Below are positions 1-8,074 of a stretch of DNA of 38,373 nt, in pieces. The stretch's first letter is position 1. Each line of letters opens with the position of its first letter. The DNA comes from Anthropogastromicrobium sp050944455. Lineage in GTDB: Bacteria > Bacillota > Clostridia > Lachnospirales > Lachnospiraceae. The notes below the pieces were generated by a model that had not been told where the DNA came from, did no database searches, and worked only from the letters and a program-made list of their open reading frames with translations. The translations under genes and the position numbers were made by a program. The stretch is taken from assembly GCA_050944455.1 (NCBI GenBank), contig JBMNRC010000025.1, positions 1-38,373 on the forward strand, written 5' to 3'.

Positions 1-237
1 GACTTGGTTATCCGCAATAGCAGCGAAGGCGATCTGGACCGCATCCGCGAAGAAGTCGAGCAGATGGCCCTGCGCTTCCGCGAGACGGAAAAGAACTGCG
101 GGGCGATTGTCCTGGAGTGCCAGAATCTCTCGCCGTTCGGCAGAACCATCCAGGAGATTACGGGGCTGCCGGTGTTCGGAATCAACCAGCTGGTGGGCTT
201 CATGCGGAGCGCGGCGGTCTATCCGGATTACCGCTGA
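1..237 (+). CDS. Aspartate/glutamate racemase family protein, C-terminal fragment
   Basis: The reading frame is open from the first base, so the gene begins before the window and only about 78 C-terminal residues are visible. The segment reading GAIVLECQNLSPFGRTIQ, followed by TGLPVFGINQLV, matches the C-terminal half of the Asp/Glu/hydantoin racemase fold. In that fold a cysteine after a hydrophobic strand (here in LECQN) is one of the two catalytic thiols, and the following loop and helix shape the active site. Which substrate is racemised cannot be told from this part. It precedes a D-2-hydroxyacid dehydrogenase on the same strand after a 195-bp gap, so a shared metabolic role is possible but unproven. 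The visible TTG at position 4 is inside the gene, not a start. Confidence 0.72.
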   Translation, partial: DLVIRNSSEGDLDRIREEVEQMALRFRETEKNCGAIVLECQNLSPFGRTIQEITGLPVFGINQLVGFMRSAAVYPDYR

Positions 238-419
238 AACCCGCGGAAGAAGGCAAAGCATGCGGCAATCTTTGCAGATTGCTGACTGAAACCTGCGGAA
301 GAAGGCGAATCTGAGCTGATATCCGGAACATAGCTGAGATCTCTGGGAGAAAGCGGACGTGCGGCCGTAACGGTTGGCAGTTAGTATTGCGGTCAGCTGG
401 CTGAAAGCTGCGGAAGGGA
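234..419. repeat. Three short degenerate direct repeats in the gap before the dehydrogenase
   Basis: A 21-bp element beginning CTGAAAC and continuing CGCGGAAGAAGGC occurs at 234-254 and again at 286-306 with one mismatch (spacing 52 bp). A shorter, more diverged copy, CTGAAAGCTGCGGAAGG, lies at 401-417. The first copy overlaps the stop codon of the racemase gene. No gene or clear terminator is visible between 238 and 432. Confidence 0.6.
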
Positions 420-432
420 GACGGAACAGAGA

Positions 433-1449
433 ATGAAAGTACTGGTAACGGAAGCGATCAATGAAAAAGGAATCGATCTGCTGAAAGAACACGGCCTTGA
501 GGTTGTGATGGGAACCGGGATCGAGCGGGATACTGTTGTGCGCGAGGCGCAGGGCTGCGTGGGCATTCTGACCCGCAACGCTCATATCGACGGACCGATG
601 ATGGACGAGATGCCCGGGCTGAAGGTGATCTCCATGCACGGCGTCGGCGTCGACTGCCTGGACGTCAAGGCGGCGACCGAGCGCGGAATTCAGATCACCA
701 ACGCCGCGAAATCCAACCAGGAAGCGGTGGCGGAGTATACGATCGGCCTGATCCTGATGCTGGCCAAGCATTCGGTGGATTACAACAACGGTCTGAAGAA
801 CTATGACATGAGTGTGCGCAACACCACGGGCAGTGAAGTTTCAGGTAAAACGCTGGGCATCATCGGCATGGGCAATATCGGCAGCCAGGTGGCGAAAATC
901 GCCGCGGCGGGCCTGAATATGAAGGTGATCGGATACAGCCGGCACATCACGGGAATGCAGCCGGTCAGCTTCGGAACGCTGTCGGGAGATATGAAGCAGG
1001 TGATCTCAGAGGCGGATTACCTGACGCTGCATGTGCCGGGCAACGCGTCCACGCACCACATGATCGGGGCGGAGCAGCTGTCCTGGATGAAGCCGACCGC
1101 TTACCTGATCAACACGGCCCGCGGGACTGTGGTGGACGAGGCGGCGCTGATCGAGGCGCTGCAGAACAAAAAGATCGCCGGCGCGGCGCTCGACGTGTTC
1201 GAGGGAAACCTTCCGAAGCCGGACAACCCTCTGCTTGCCATGCCGAACGTGATCGTGACGCCGCACACGGCGGCCTTCACGGTGGAGGCGCTGGAGCGCA
1301 TGTCTTATCAGGCAGCGCTCGGCATTGTGGAAGTGGTCGAAAACAAGCCTATTTCATTCCCGGTCAACCATCTGCACGACACCTTCGAGGACCGGAAGGA
1401 AGTCAGGGAAGTGATGGATTATTTCCGCTATGAGTTCAATATCCGGTGA
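433..1449 (+). CDS. D-isomer-specific 2-hydroxyacid dehydrogenase (phosphoglycerate dehydrogenase-like)
   Basis: This 338-residue protein has the normal length and layout of the NAD-dependent D-2-hydroxyacid dehydrogenase family, which interconverts a 2-oxoacid and a D-2-hydroxyacid. An N-terminal substrate-binding half (about residues 1-100) is followed by a Rossmann domain with the dinucleotide motif GMGNIG at residues 145-150. The expected catalytic residues are visible: Arg230 in NTARGTVVDE, an acidic residue at Glu257 in ALDVFE, and His278 in VTPHTA. There is no C-terminal ACT domain, so it is not a long serine-regulated SerA. The substrate cannot be fixed; glycerate, lactate or hydroxypyruvate-type activity are all possible. 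It starts at an ATG behind a modest GGGAG and is the last gene before a hairpin at 1552-1572. Confidence 0.9.
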   Translation: MKVLVTEAINEKGIDLLKEHGLEVVMGTGIERDTVVREAQGCVGILTRNAHIDGPMMDEMPGLKVISMHGVGVDCLDVKAATERGIQITNAAKSNQEAVAEYTIGLILMLAKHSVDYNNGLKNYDMSVRNTTGSEVSGKTLGIIGMGNIGSQVAKIAAAGLNMKVIGYSRHITGMQPVSFGTLSGDMKQVISEADYLTLHVPGNASTHHMIGAEQLSWMKPTAYLINTARGTVVDEAALIEALQNKKIAGAALDVFEGNLPKPDNPLLAMPNVIVTPHTAAFTVEALERMSYQAALGIVEVVENKPISFPVNHLHDTFEDRKEVREVMDYFRYEFNIR

Positions 1450-1551
1450 AAGATCAGCCGCGAAGGGGATTTTCCACGTGGTACAAACGGCAGCGAGCGC
1501 AGGCGCAGAGCGATCTGCCTGACTGCCGCCAGCCGGAAGTCTCTGCCGGAA

Positions 1552-1572
1552 CTGAAAATTTGGAATTTTCAG
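1552..1572 (+). terminator. AT-rich hairpin after the dehydrogenase, possible weak terminator
   Basis: CTGAAAATT and AATTTTCAG form a perfect 9-bp stem around a 3-base loop, followed after some 10 bases by a short T-rich run. It is placed between the dehydrogenase and the next promoter, so termination is plausible. The stem is weak and the T-run is not immediate, so it could also be a protein-binding palindrome. Confidence 0.4.
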
Positions 1573-1602
1573 ATAGATTAGAAAATTTTTATATTCCCTT
1601 CC

Positions 1603-1631
1603 TTGACGCGCAAAAAAGTTCATGTTAAACT
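1603..1631 (+). promoter_or_regulatory. Sigma-A promoter for the riboswitch-ATPase transcript
   Basis: TTGACG (1603-1608) and TAAACT (1626-1631) are separated by 17 bp, with a TG just upstream of the -10 box. Transcription would start near 1638, directly at the 5' edge of the riboswitch aptamer. Confidence 0.7.
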
Positions 1632-1637
1632 GAAATT

Positions 1638-1770
1638 ACTCTAAGGGAGTAGTCAGCGGCACCAGCCGCGGACAGCGTCAACAACCGGATGAAAATCCTG
1701 GGGCTGTCTTGTAATCGCCTGACGATGAATGACGAGACTTATCTGTAACAGGATAAGCCTCTTTTTTTAT
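1638..1770 (+). promoter_or_regulatory. yybP-ykoY family (manganese) riboswitch
   Basis: The leader carries the hallmarks of the yybP-ykoY aptamer: the conserved AAGGGAGTAG near its 5' end (1643-1652), an adjacent G/C stem made of GCGGC and GCCGC, a CAACAACC segment at about 1679-1686, and GACGAGACTT at 1731-1740, typical of the 3' side of the aptamer where it merges into the expression platform. The family senses Mn2+ and commonly sits in front of manganese exporters, including P-type ATPases. The 3' part also forms an intrinsic terminator (1734-1768), so binding of metal would be expected to favour read-through into the ATPase gene. Recognition is by motif and context, not by a covariance-model search. 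Confidence 0.85.
1734..1768 (+). terminator. Riboswitch expression-platform terminator
   Basis: GAGACTTATC (1734-1743) pairs with GATAAGCCTC (1752-1761) with one mismatch, followed by seven T residues (1762-1768). The left arm overlaps conserved riboswitch sequence, so the aptamer and the terminator should be mutually exclusive. Confidence 0.8.
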
Positions 1771-1812
1771 ACATCGGATTTCTCGGGCGTTTCACGGAAA
1801 TCCCGCGGGGTG

Positions 1813-1921
1813 TGCGGGCGTTTCGCCGGCTGGATCGGTGATGGCAGGAAGCATCTGGCGTCGGGTCACCCACGGACTGAGACGTATCGCCAGCTTGCGG
1901 GCGTTCCGCCGGCTGGACCGG
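1813..1921. repeat. Duplicated 26-bp element between riboswitch and ATPase start
   Basis: A 26-bp sequence beginning TGCGGGCGTT occurs at 1813-1838 and 1896-1921 with two mismatches, 83 bp apart. Both lie in the roughly 190-bp untranslated stretch after the riboswitch terminator. The copies contain CGCCGGCTGG and could form alternative stems. No coding role is evident. Confidence 0.6.
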
Positions 1922-1956
1922 CATCGGCCGGATAGAGCAGAAATGGAGGCTTTATA

Positions 1957-4611
1957 ATGGAAGAATATCTGCGGGAACCGCAGCAGGTAATGCGGGAACT
2001 CGGATCTTCCGAGCAGGGACTGACGGAGGAGCAGGCGAAGAAAAAGCTTGCCGAAACCGGCCCCAACAAGATCCGGGAAGCGAAAAAGGAAAGTATATTT
2101 CACAAATTTCTGATGGAACTGGCCGACCCGATGATCATCATCCTGATCGTCGCGGCTGTGATTTCAGGGATTACGGCGGCGTATTCCGGGGAAGGATTCA
2201 GCGATGTGATCATCATCATGGCGGTCGTCATCCTGAACTCGGTGCTGGGCGTCTACCAGGAATCCAAAGCGGAGGAAGCGATTGAGGCGCTCAAAAAGAT
2301 GTCCGCGGCGACCGCGAAAGTGGTGCGCGGCGGCAAAGAGAGAGTCATTCCCGCCGAGGAGCTGGTCCCGGGCGACCTGATCATCCTGGAGGCCGGGGAC
2401 GCCGTTCCGGCTGACGCGAGACTCACGGAGAGCGCCAGCATGAAGACGGAGGAATCCGCGCTCACCGGCGAATCGGTGCCGGTCGACAAAAATCCCAACG
2501 CGATTGAGGTGAAGCCGGGACAGACGGTTCCCCTGGGCGACCGCCGGAACATGGTCTACACGGGCACTTCCGTCGTCTACGGCCGCGGCAGGGCAGTGAT
2601 CACCGGAACCGGCATGAACACCGAGATGGGCAAGATCGCGGACGCCATCACCAAGGCGGAAGACACGGAGACGCCTCTGCAGAAAAAACTGGATGAGCTG
2701 TCCAAAAAGCTGTCGGTGCTCGTGCTGGTGATCTGCGCGGCGATCTTTGTCGTGGATATCGCCAGGGCGCTGGCAACAGGTACCGGCCTGAACGGCAATA
2801 CCGTGCTGGATATGTTTATGGTCGCGGTGTCCCTCGCGGTCGCGGCGATCCCTGAAGGACTTGCGGCTGTCGTGACGATTCTGCTTTCGATCGGCGTCAC
2901 CAGGATGTCCAAAAATAACGCGATCATCCGCAAGATGACCGCGGTGGAGACCCTCGGCTGCACACAGGTGATCTGCACGGATAAAACCGGTACGCTCACG
3001 CAGAACCGGATGACTGTCGTGAAGCATGAGACGGACGACCTGCCCATGCTGGAGACGGCGATGGCCCTGTGCAACGACGCGGAGCTTCAGGACGGCGGCG
3101 TGATCGGGGAGCCCACGGAGGCGGCCCTGGTGGCGGACGCGCAGAAGGAAGGCTTCCCGAAGCCTGAGCTCAAGGAAAAGTACCCGAGAGTCGGGGAGGC
3201 TCCGTTTGACTCGCTGCGCAAGATGATGTCCACCCTCCACCCGGACGGGAAGGGCGGAGTGATCCAGTTTACCAAAGGCGCGCCGGACGTCGTGCTGGGC
3301 CGCTGCGCGTATGTCGACAAAAACGGCGAGGAAGTTCCGATGACAGACGAACTGCGCGCGCAGATCGCCGCGCAGAACAAGGCGATGGCGGACAACGCGC
3401 TCCGCGTGCTGTGCGCCGCGTACCGCCGCTATCCGGAGAAGCCGGAGACGGAAAATCCGGATGAGCTGGAGCAGAACCTGACTTATATCGGTCTCTGCGG
3501 AATGATCGATCCGGTGCGCCCTGAGGTGAAGCCTGCCATCGACGACTGCCGTGAGGCGGGAATCCGGCCGGTGATGATCACCGGCGACCACAAGGATACC
3601 GCGGTTGCCATCGCGAAAGAGCTCGGGATTCTGGGCGAGGGACAGGAAGCGATTACCGGTTCCGAGCTGGATAAGATCAGCGACGAGGACCTGGCGGACA
3701 ATATCGAAAAATACAGCGTGTACGCCAGAGTGCAGCCTGAGCACAAGATGCGCATCGTCAACGCATGGCAGAAACGGGGCAAGATCACCGCGATGACCGG
3801 CGACGGCGTCAACGACGCGCCTTCGATCAAGGCCGCGGATATCGGCGTCGGCATGGGGATCACCGGAACGGATGTCACCAAGAATGTCGCGGATATGATC
3901 CTGGCGGACGACAACTTCGCCACGATCGTCAGGGCAGTCGGCGAAGGCCGCAGAATCTACGACAACATCCGCAAGGCGATCGAATTCCTGCTGTCCTCGA
4001 ACCTTGCCGAGGTGCTGACTGTATTTATCGCAACGCTGCTGGGCTTCACGATTCTCGAGCCGGCGCATCTGCTGTGGATCAACCTGATCACCGACAGCCT
4101 TCCGGCGATTGCCCTGGGCATGGAGGAAGCGGAGAAAAACATCATGCACCAGCCGCCGCGCGATTCCCACGAGGGAATCTTCGCCGGAGGCATGGGGATG
4201 GATATCTTCCTGCAGGGCGTATGCATCGCCGCGATCACGCTGGTGTCCTACTTTATCGGCGACTATATGGAAACCGGGATGTGGCGCGTCGCGGAGTCCG
4301 CGGACGGCATGACCATGGCGTTCCTCACGCTCTCGATGATCGAGATTTTCCACTCGTTCAACATGCGCTCGAGACGCAATTCGATTTTCCGCCTGGGAAC
4401 GCACAACCGCTATCTGTATCTGTCGCTCGTCCTGTCGTTCCTGCTGACCCTCATGGTGATTTACGTTCCGTTCCTGCGGGCGGCGTTCGGCTTTGAGAAT
4501 ATCTCCGCTGTGGAATATCTCGCCGCGGTGGGCCTGGCGGTTCTGATCATCCCCATCGTCGAGGCGGCGAAAGCAGTCGAGAGACGGAGAGAAGCCCGGA
4601 AGAGCGCATAA
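1957..4611 (+). CDS. Cation-translocating P-type ATPase (Ca2+/Mn2+ type, P2A)
   Basis: This 884-residue protein has the full P2-type ATPase layout: an N-terminal cation ATPase domain, the actuator loop TGES (170-173), the M4 ion-site motif PEGL (299-302), the phosphorylation site DKTGT with Asp342, a nucleotide-binding domain, the hinge motif TGDGVND (614-620), the M6 motif NLITDSLPAIALG, and a C-terminal group of membrane helices. It pumps divalent cations across the cell membrane using ATP. By sequence it would usually be called a calcium pump. The manganese-type riboswitch upstream makes Mn2+ export, or mixed Ca2+/Mn2+ export, more likely. The ATG at 1957 follows GGAGG with normal spacing. 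It is transcribed alone, since a new promoter starts 24 bp after its stop codon. Confidence 0.95.
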   Translation: MEEYLREPQQVMRELGSSEQGLTEEQAKKKLAETGPNKIREAKKESIFHKFLMELADPMIIILIVAAVISGITAAYSGEGFSDVIIIMAVVILNSVLGVYQESKAEEAIEALKKMSAATAKVVRGGKERVIPAEELVPGDLIILEAGDAVPADARLTESASMKTEESALTGESVPVDKNPNAIEVKPGQTVPLGDRRNMVYTGTSVVYGRGRAVITGTGMNTEMGKIADAITKAEDTETPLQKKLDELSKKLSVLVLVICAAIFVVDIARALATGTGLNGNTVLDMFMVAVSLAVAAIPEGLAAVVTILLSIGVTRMSKNNAIIRKMTAVETLGCTQVICTDKTGTLTQNRMTVVKHETDDLPMLETAMALCNDAELQDGGVIGEPTEAALVADAQKEGFPKPELKEKYPRVGEAPFDSLRKMMSTLHPDGKGGVIQFTKGAPDVVLGRCAYVDKNGEEVPMTDELRAQIAAQNKAMADNALRVLCAAYRRYPEKPETENPDELEQNLTYIGLCGMIDPVRPEVKPAIDDCREAGIRPVMITGDHKDTAVAIAKELGILGEGQEAITGSELDKISDEDLADNIEKYSVYARVQPEHKMRIVNAWQKRGKITAMTGDGVNDAPSIKAADIGVGMGITGTDVTKNVADMILADDNFATIVRAVGEGRRIYDNIRKAIEFLLSSNLAEVLTVFIATLLGFTILEPAHLLWINLITDSLPAIALGMEEAEKNIMHQPPRDSHEGIFAGGMGMDIFLQGVCIAAITLVSYFIGDYMETGMWRVAESADGMTMAFLTLSMIEIFHSFNMRSRRNSIFRLGTHNRYLYLSLVLSFLLTLMVIYVPFLRAAFGFENISAVEYLAAVGLAVLIIPIVEAAKAVERRREARKSA

Positions 4612-4634
4612 ATTCTGAATAGGCAAAAGTATGC

Positions 4635-4663
4635 TTGCCGGTCCTGCGAAGAAATGCTAGACT
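4635..4663 (+). promoter_or_regulatory. Sigma-A promoter for the GH3 gene
   Basis: TTGCCG (4635-4640) and TAGACT (4658-4663) have a 17-bp spacer. The transcript would start near 4670 and carries a short GCCGGC/GCCGGC hairpin (4675-4691), then AGGAGG at 4707-4712 ahead of the ATG at 4718. Confidence 0.6.
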
Positions 4664-4717
4664 GAAATTAATCAGCCGGCGCAGGGCCGGCAATTTTGTG
4701 ACTTTCAGGAGGAGACC

Positions 4718-6994
4718 ATGGCAGCAGATGTAAAAAAGCTGATCGGCGAAATGACTCTCGAGGAGAAAGCCAGCCTTCTCGGCGGGGACGATTTCTGGCA
4801 CACCAAGGCGGTAGAACGCCTGGGAATCCCTCGTTTTATGGTATCGGACGGCCCTCACGGACTGCGCAAGCAGGACGAGAAGGCGGATCACCTCGGCATC
4901 AACACTTCGATCAAAGCAGTGTGTTTCCCGGCTGGCTCGGCCACCGCTTCGAGCTTTGACCGCGGCCTGGTGGAAAAACTCGGCGAGACCATCGGCGACG
5001 AGTGCCAGGCAGAGAACCTTTCCGTAGTGCTGGGGCCGGCTGTCTGCATCAAGAGAAGCCCGCTGTGCGGACGCAACTTTGAGTATTATTCGGAGGATCC
5101 GTATCTGGCGGGCGAAATCGCGGCGGCCTATGTCAACGGCGTGCAGTCCCGCCATGTCGGCACTTCGATCAAGCATTACGCGGCCAACAACCAGGAAGCG
5201 TACCGCATGAGCATCTCCGCCGAGGTTTCGGAGAGGGCGATGCGCGAGATCTATCTGCCGGCGTTCGAGACCGCGGTAAAGAAGGCGCAGCCGAAGACGG
5301 TGATGTGCTCCTACAACAAGATCAACGGCGTGTACAGCTCCGAAAACGAGTGGCTGCTCAATAAGGTTCTGCGGGACGACTGGGGATTCAGGGGCGCCGT
5401 CGTGACCGACTGGGGCGCAGTCGACGACCGCGTCGAGGGCGTGAAGGCGGGCCTGGACCTGGAGATGCCCGGCAATACCGCGCGGAACGACCAAAAGATC
5501 GTCGAGGCGGTAAAGAACGGCACGCTGGATGAAAAACTCGTGGACAAAGCCGTCGGGCATGTGCTGACCGTTTTCTTCGATTATTACGACAACCGGAAGA
5601 GCGGCGTGGTGTTCGACCGGGATAAAGATCACGAAAAGGCCGCGAAGATCGAGGAGGAGTGCGCGGTGCTGCTGCAGAACCGCGGGGCGCTGCCCATCGC
5701 GAAGAACGCGAAAACCGTTTACATCGGCGAGTTCGCGGAAAAGCCGCGCTACCAGGGCGGCGGATCTTCCCACATCAATTCGTCCAGAGTAGTCAGCGCG
5801 CTGGAGGCGGCGAAGGCTTCCGGAAGGAACGTGACTTACGTGAAGGGCTTCCCGGCGGACTGCGACAGGGAGGATCCTGAGGAACTGGCAAAGGCCGTGG
5901 AGGCGGCGAAGGACGCCGACGCCGTCGTGATTTTCGCGGGTATCCCGGAGATCGTTGAGTCGGAGGGCTATGACCGCGACGACATGAAGATGCCGGCCTG
6001 CCAGAATCACCTGATCGACGAGGTGGCGAAAGTCAACCCGAACATCACGGTGGTGCTGCACAACGGCTCCGCGGTCGAGACGCCGTGGGCGGACAAAGTC
6101 TCCGCGATTCTGGAACTGTATCTCGGCGGGCAGGGTGTCGGCACGGCCTGCGACCGGCTGCTGTACGGCGAGGCGAACCCGTCCGGCCATCTGGCGGAAT
6201 CCTTCCCGTACCGGCTTGAGGACAATCCTTCCTATCTGAATTTCCCGGGCGACGGGAAGAAAGTGTTTTACGCGGAAGATGTGTTCGTCGGCTACCGCTA
6301 TTACGACACCAAAAAGATCCCGGTGCGCTGGGCGTTCGGGCATGGGCTTTCCTACACGACGTTCGCGATGGGCAATCTGAAGCTTTCTTCCGACTCGATG
6401 AGAGAGGGCGGCACCGTGAAGGTGAGCGTGGACGTCACCAACACCGGGAAGATGGCCGGCAAGGAAGTCGTTCAGCTGTATGTCGCGGACCGCACCGGAA
6501 CTCCGCAGAGACCGGCGAAGGAACTCAAAGGCTTCGGGAAGGTGGAGCTTGCTCCGGGTGAGACAAAGACCGTGACGATGGAAATCGACACCCGCTCCCT
6601 TTCCTACTGGGAGGAGAGAATCGGGGACTGGTACGCGAAGTCCGGCGTCTACGGGATTCTTGTGGGCGATTCCTCCGACCATATCCTCGCGGAGACGGAG
6701 CTTCACTACAGCACGGACAGGCTGCTTCCGATGCGCATCGCCGGCGACACCACGATCGGGGAACTGATGGAGGATCCGCGCACCGCGGCTGTCATCGGGA
6801 AATTCTTAAGGCAGCGCGAAGCCGAAAAGACCGACGAGACGGATTCCGGGCAGCTCGGCGCGGGAAGCCGGCGCATGTCGGACGCGATGGCGAAGTACAT
6901 GCCGCTCAAATCCATGGCCAGTTTCTCGATGGAAGGAGAGCGGTTCAGCGATTTCGTCGCCGCGCTCAAATCGGCCGTGGGGCAGAAAGACTGA
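4718..6994 (+). CDS. Glycoside hydrolase family 3 beta-glucosidase
   Basis: The 758-residue protein shows the GH3 order: an N-terminal TIM-barrel domain (to about residue 300), a second alpha/beta domain, and a C-terminal fibronectin type III-like domain (about 560-650, with VDVTNTGKMAGKEVVQLYV). Typical GH3 sequences are seen in SDGPHGLR, GRNFEYYSEDPYL and KHYAANNQE. The catalytic nucleophile is Asp231 in VVTDWGAVDD. The family removes terminal beta-linked sugars, often glucose or xylose, from oligosaccharides. There is no signal peptide, so it should act in the cytoplasm on imported oligosaccharides. About 90 residues after the Fn3 domain form a polar extension ending the protein. It is followed after 15 bp by the exonuclease gene and probably shares its transcript. 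The exact sugar is not visible. Confidence 0.93.
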   Translation: MAADVKKLIGEMTLEEKASLLGGDDFWHTKAVERLGIPRFMVSDGPHGLRKQDEKADHLGINTSIKAVCFPAGSATASSFDRGLVEKLGETIGDECQAENLSVVLGPAVCIKRSPLCGRNFEYYSEDPYLAGEIAAAYVNGVQSRHVGTSIKHYAANNQEAYRMSISAEVSERAMREIYLPAFETAVKKAQPKTVMCSYNKINGVYSSENEWLLNKVLRDDWGFRGAVVTDWGAVDDRVEGVKAGLDLEMPGNTARNDQKIVEAVKNGTLDEKLVDKAVGHVLTVFFDYYDNRKSGVVFDRDKDHEKAAKIEEECAVLLQNRGALPIAKNAKTVYIGEFAEKPRYQGGGSSHINSSRVVSALEAAKASGRNVTYVKGFPADCDREDPEELAKAVEAAKDADAVVIFAGIPEIVESEGYDRDDMKMPACQNHLIDEVAKVNPNITVVLHNGSAVETPWADKVSAILELYLGGQGVGTACDRLLYGEANPSGHLAESFPYRLEDNPSYLNFPGDGKKVFYAEDVFVGYRYYDTKKIPVRWAFGHGLSYTTFAMGNLKLSSDSMREGGTVKVSVDVTNTGKMAGKEVVQLYVADRTGTPQRPAKELKGFGKVELAPGETKTVTMEIDTRSLSYWEERIGDWYAKSGVYGILVGDSSDHILAETELHYSTDRLLPMRIAGDTTIGELMEDPRTAAVIGKFLRQREAEKTDETDSGQLGAGSRRMSDAMAKYMPLKSMASFSMEGERFSDFVAALKSAVGQKD

Positions 6995-7009
6995 TCGGAG
7001 GACCTTTCG

Positions 7010-7768
7010 ATGAAGTATGTTTCCTGGAACGTGAACGGCCTTCGGGCCTGCATGAAAAAAGGCTTTGCGGAGGCGTTCACCGTCCTGGACGCGGACGCCT
7101 TCTGCCTGCAGGAGACCAAGCTGCAGGCGGGGCAGATCGAAATGCCCGAGGCTTTCAGCGGTTATCACGCGTACTGGAATTACGCGGAAAAGAAAGGATA
7201 TTCCGGGACCGCCGTATTCACGAAGCAGGAGCCGATGTCCGTCTCCTATGGAATCGGCGTCGACGGGTTCGACCATGAAGGCAGGGTGATCACCCTGGAG
7301 TTCCCGGAGTGGTACCTGATCGACTGCTACACGCCGAATTCCCAGGACGGTCTCACAAGGCTTTCCTGGCGGATGGAGTGGGAGGACGCGTTCCGGGCGT
7401 ATCTTCAGAAGCTGGACGCGGCAAAGCCCCTGATTCTCTGCGGCGACCTCAACGTGGCGCACGAGGAGATCGATATCAAAAACGCGAAGACCAACCGCGG
7501 AAACGCCGGATTCACCGACGAGGAGCGGGCGAAGATGACAGAGCTGCTGCAGGCTGGCTTCTGCGATACTTTCCGGTATTTCTATCCGGACAGGACAGGC
7601 GCTTATTCGTGGTGGTCCTACCGTTTCCACGCGAGGGAACACAACAGCGGATGGCGGATCGACTACTTTATCGTGTCCGACCGGCTCAAAAGCCGGCTGG
7701 AGGCAGCTTCCATCGAGTCTTCCGTCATGGGTTCGGATCACTGCCCGGTGACCCTCACGATCGGGTGA
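7010..7768 (+). CDS. exoA: Exodeoxyribonuclease III / AP endonuclease
   Basis: This 252-residue protein belongs to the ExoIII/APE1 endonuclease-exonuclease-phosphatase family that cuts DNA at abasic sites in base excision repair. Visible family signatures are SWNVNGLRA at the N-terminus, LQETKL with the metal-binding glutamate, IDCYTPNSQ, CGDLNVAHEEID with the active-site Asp/Asn pair, WRIDYFIVSD and the terminal GSDHCPV histidine motif. The length is standard for the Firmicute enzyme. The ATG follows GGAGG and lies 15 bp after the GH3 stop, so the two are likely co-transcribed although functionally unrelated. A strong terminator at 7913-7948 ends the unit. Confidence 0.96.
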   Translation: MKYVSWNVNGLRACMKKGFAEAFTVLDADAFCLQETKLQAGQIEMPEAFSGYHAYWNYAEKKGYSGTAVFTKQEPMSVSYGIGVDGFDHEGRVITLEFPEWYLIDCYTPNSQDGLTRLSWRMEWEDAFRAYLQKLDAAKPLILCGDLNVAHEEIDIKNAKTNRGNAGFTDEERAKMTELLQAGFCDTFRYFYPDRTGAYSWWSYRFHAREHNSGWRIDYFIVSDRLKSRLEAASIESSVMGSDHCPVTLTIG

Positions 7769-7892
7769 TCCCAGACTTTTTCCCGGCTGTCCGGGACGGA
7801 AACTGCGGATGGTTATGCAGCTCTGATGGTTTCACAACGATCAGGATGATGTGACCTGGGATTTCACCGACAGCAGGAGGCGGTAAAACTTT

Positions 7893-7906
7893 TGAAAATA
7901 TTTTCA
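7893..7906. promoter_or_regulatory. Perfect 14-bp palindrome resembling the LacI-type operator
   Basis: TGAAAATATTTTCA is a perfect inverted repeat with the same outer bases as the operator-like sites at 8061 and 9517, but with AT in place of the central CG. It lies between the exonuclease stop and its terminator. A functional role is uncertain. Confidence 0.35.
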
Positions 7907-7912
7907 GAACCG

Positions 7913-7948
7913 GCAGGCGGAAACAATACTTCCGCCTGCTTTCTTTTT
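7913..7948 (+). terminator. Intrinsic terminator after the exonuclease gene
   Basis: GCAGGCGGAA (7913-7922) pairs perfectly with TTCCGCCTGC (7930-7939) around a 7-base loop, followed by TTTCTTTTT. Confidence 0.9.
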
Positions 7949-8020
7949 GTTTCATAGGGAAATTGACCGGATACCAGCGGCAATCCAAAACTTTTTCGGT
8001 GGGAATTGCGAAAAAAGACC

Positions 8021-8049
8021 TTGCGCGGGAAAATTTTTTCACGTATACT
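8021..8049 (+). promoter_or_regulatory. Promoter of the LacI-type regulator gene
   Basis: TTGCGC (8021-8026) and TATACT (8044-8049) are spaced by 17 bp. The predicted start near 8056 lies just upstream of an operator-like palindrome at 8061-8074. Confidence 0.65.
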
Positions 8050-8060
8050 GGGGTTGATAT

Positions 8061-8074
8061 TGAAAACGCTTTCA
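8061..8074. promoter_or_regulatory. Operator-like palindrome (LacI/cre type) in front of the regulator
   Basis: TGAAAACGCTTTCA matches the LacI-family operator core with the central CG, and also the CcpA cre consensus. It sits just after the predicted transcription start, where a bound repressor would block the promoter. Autoregulation by the adjacent LacI protein is the simplest reading. Confidence 0.7.

Noticed and set aside
1729..1935. Small plus-strand open frame between riboswitch and ATPase
   Set aside because: It starts inside the riboswitch terminator, has no ribosome binding site, and consists of the duplicated leader element.
2164..4626. Very long minus-strand open frame (about 820 codons) opposite the P-type ATPase
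   Set aside because: It is an antisense shadow caused by strong third-position G/C bias. The plus-strand product has every ATPase motif, while the antisense product is low-complexity Arg/His/Asp-rich and has no ribosome binding site.
4547..6706. Minus-strand open frame of about 719 codons opposite the GH3 gene
   Set aside because: Same shadow effect. It also overlaps the end of the ATPase gene and shows no domain.
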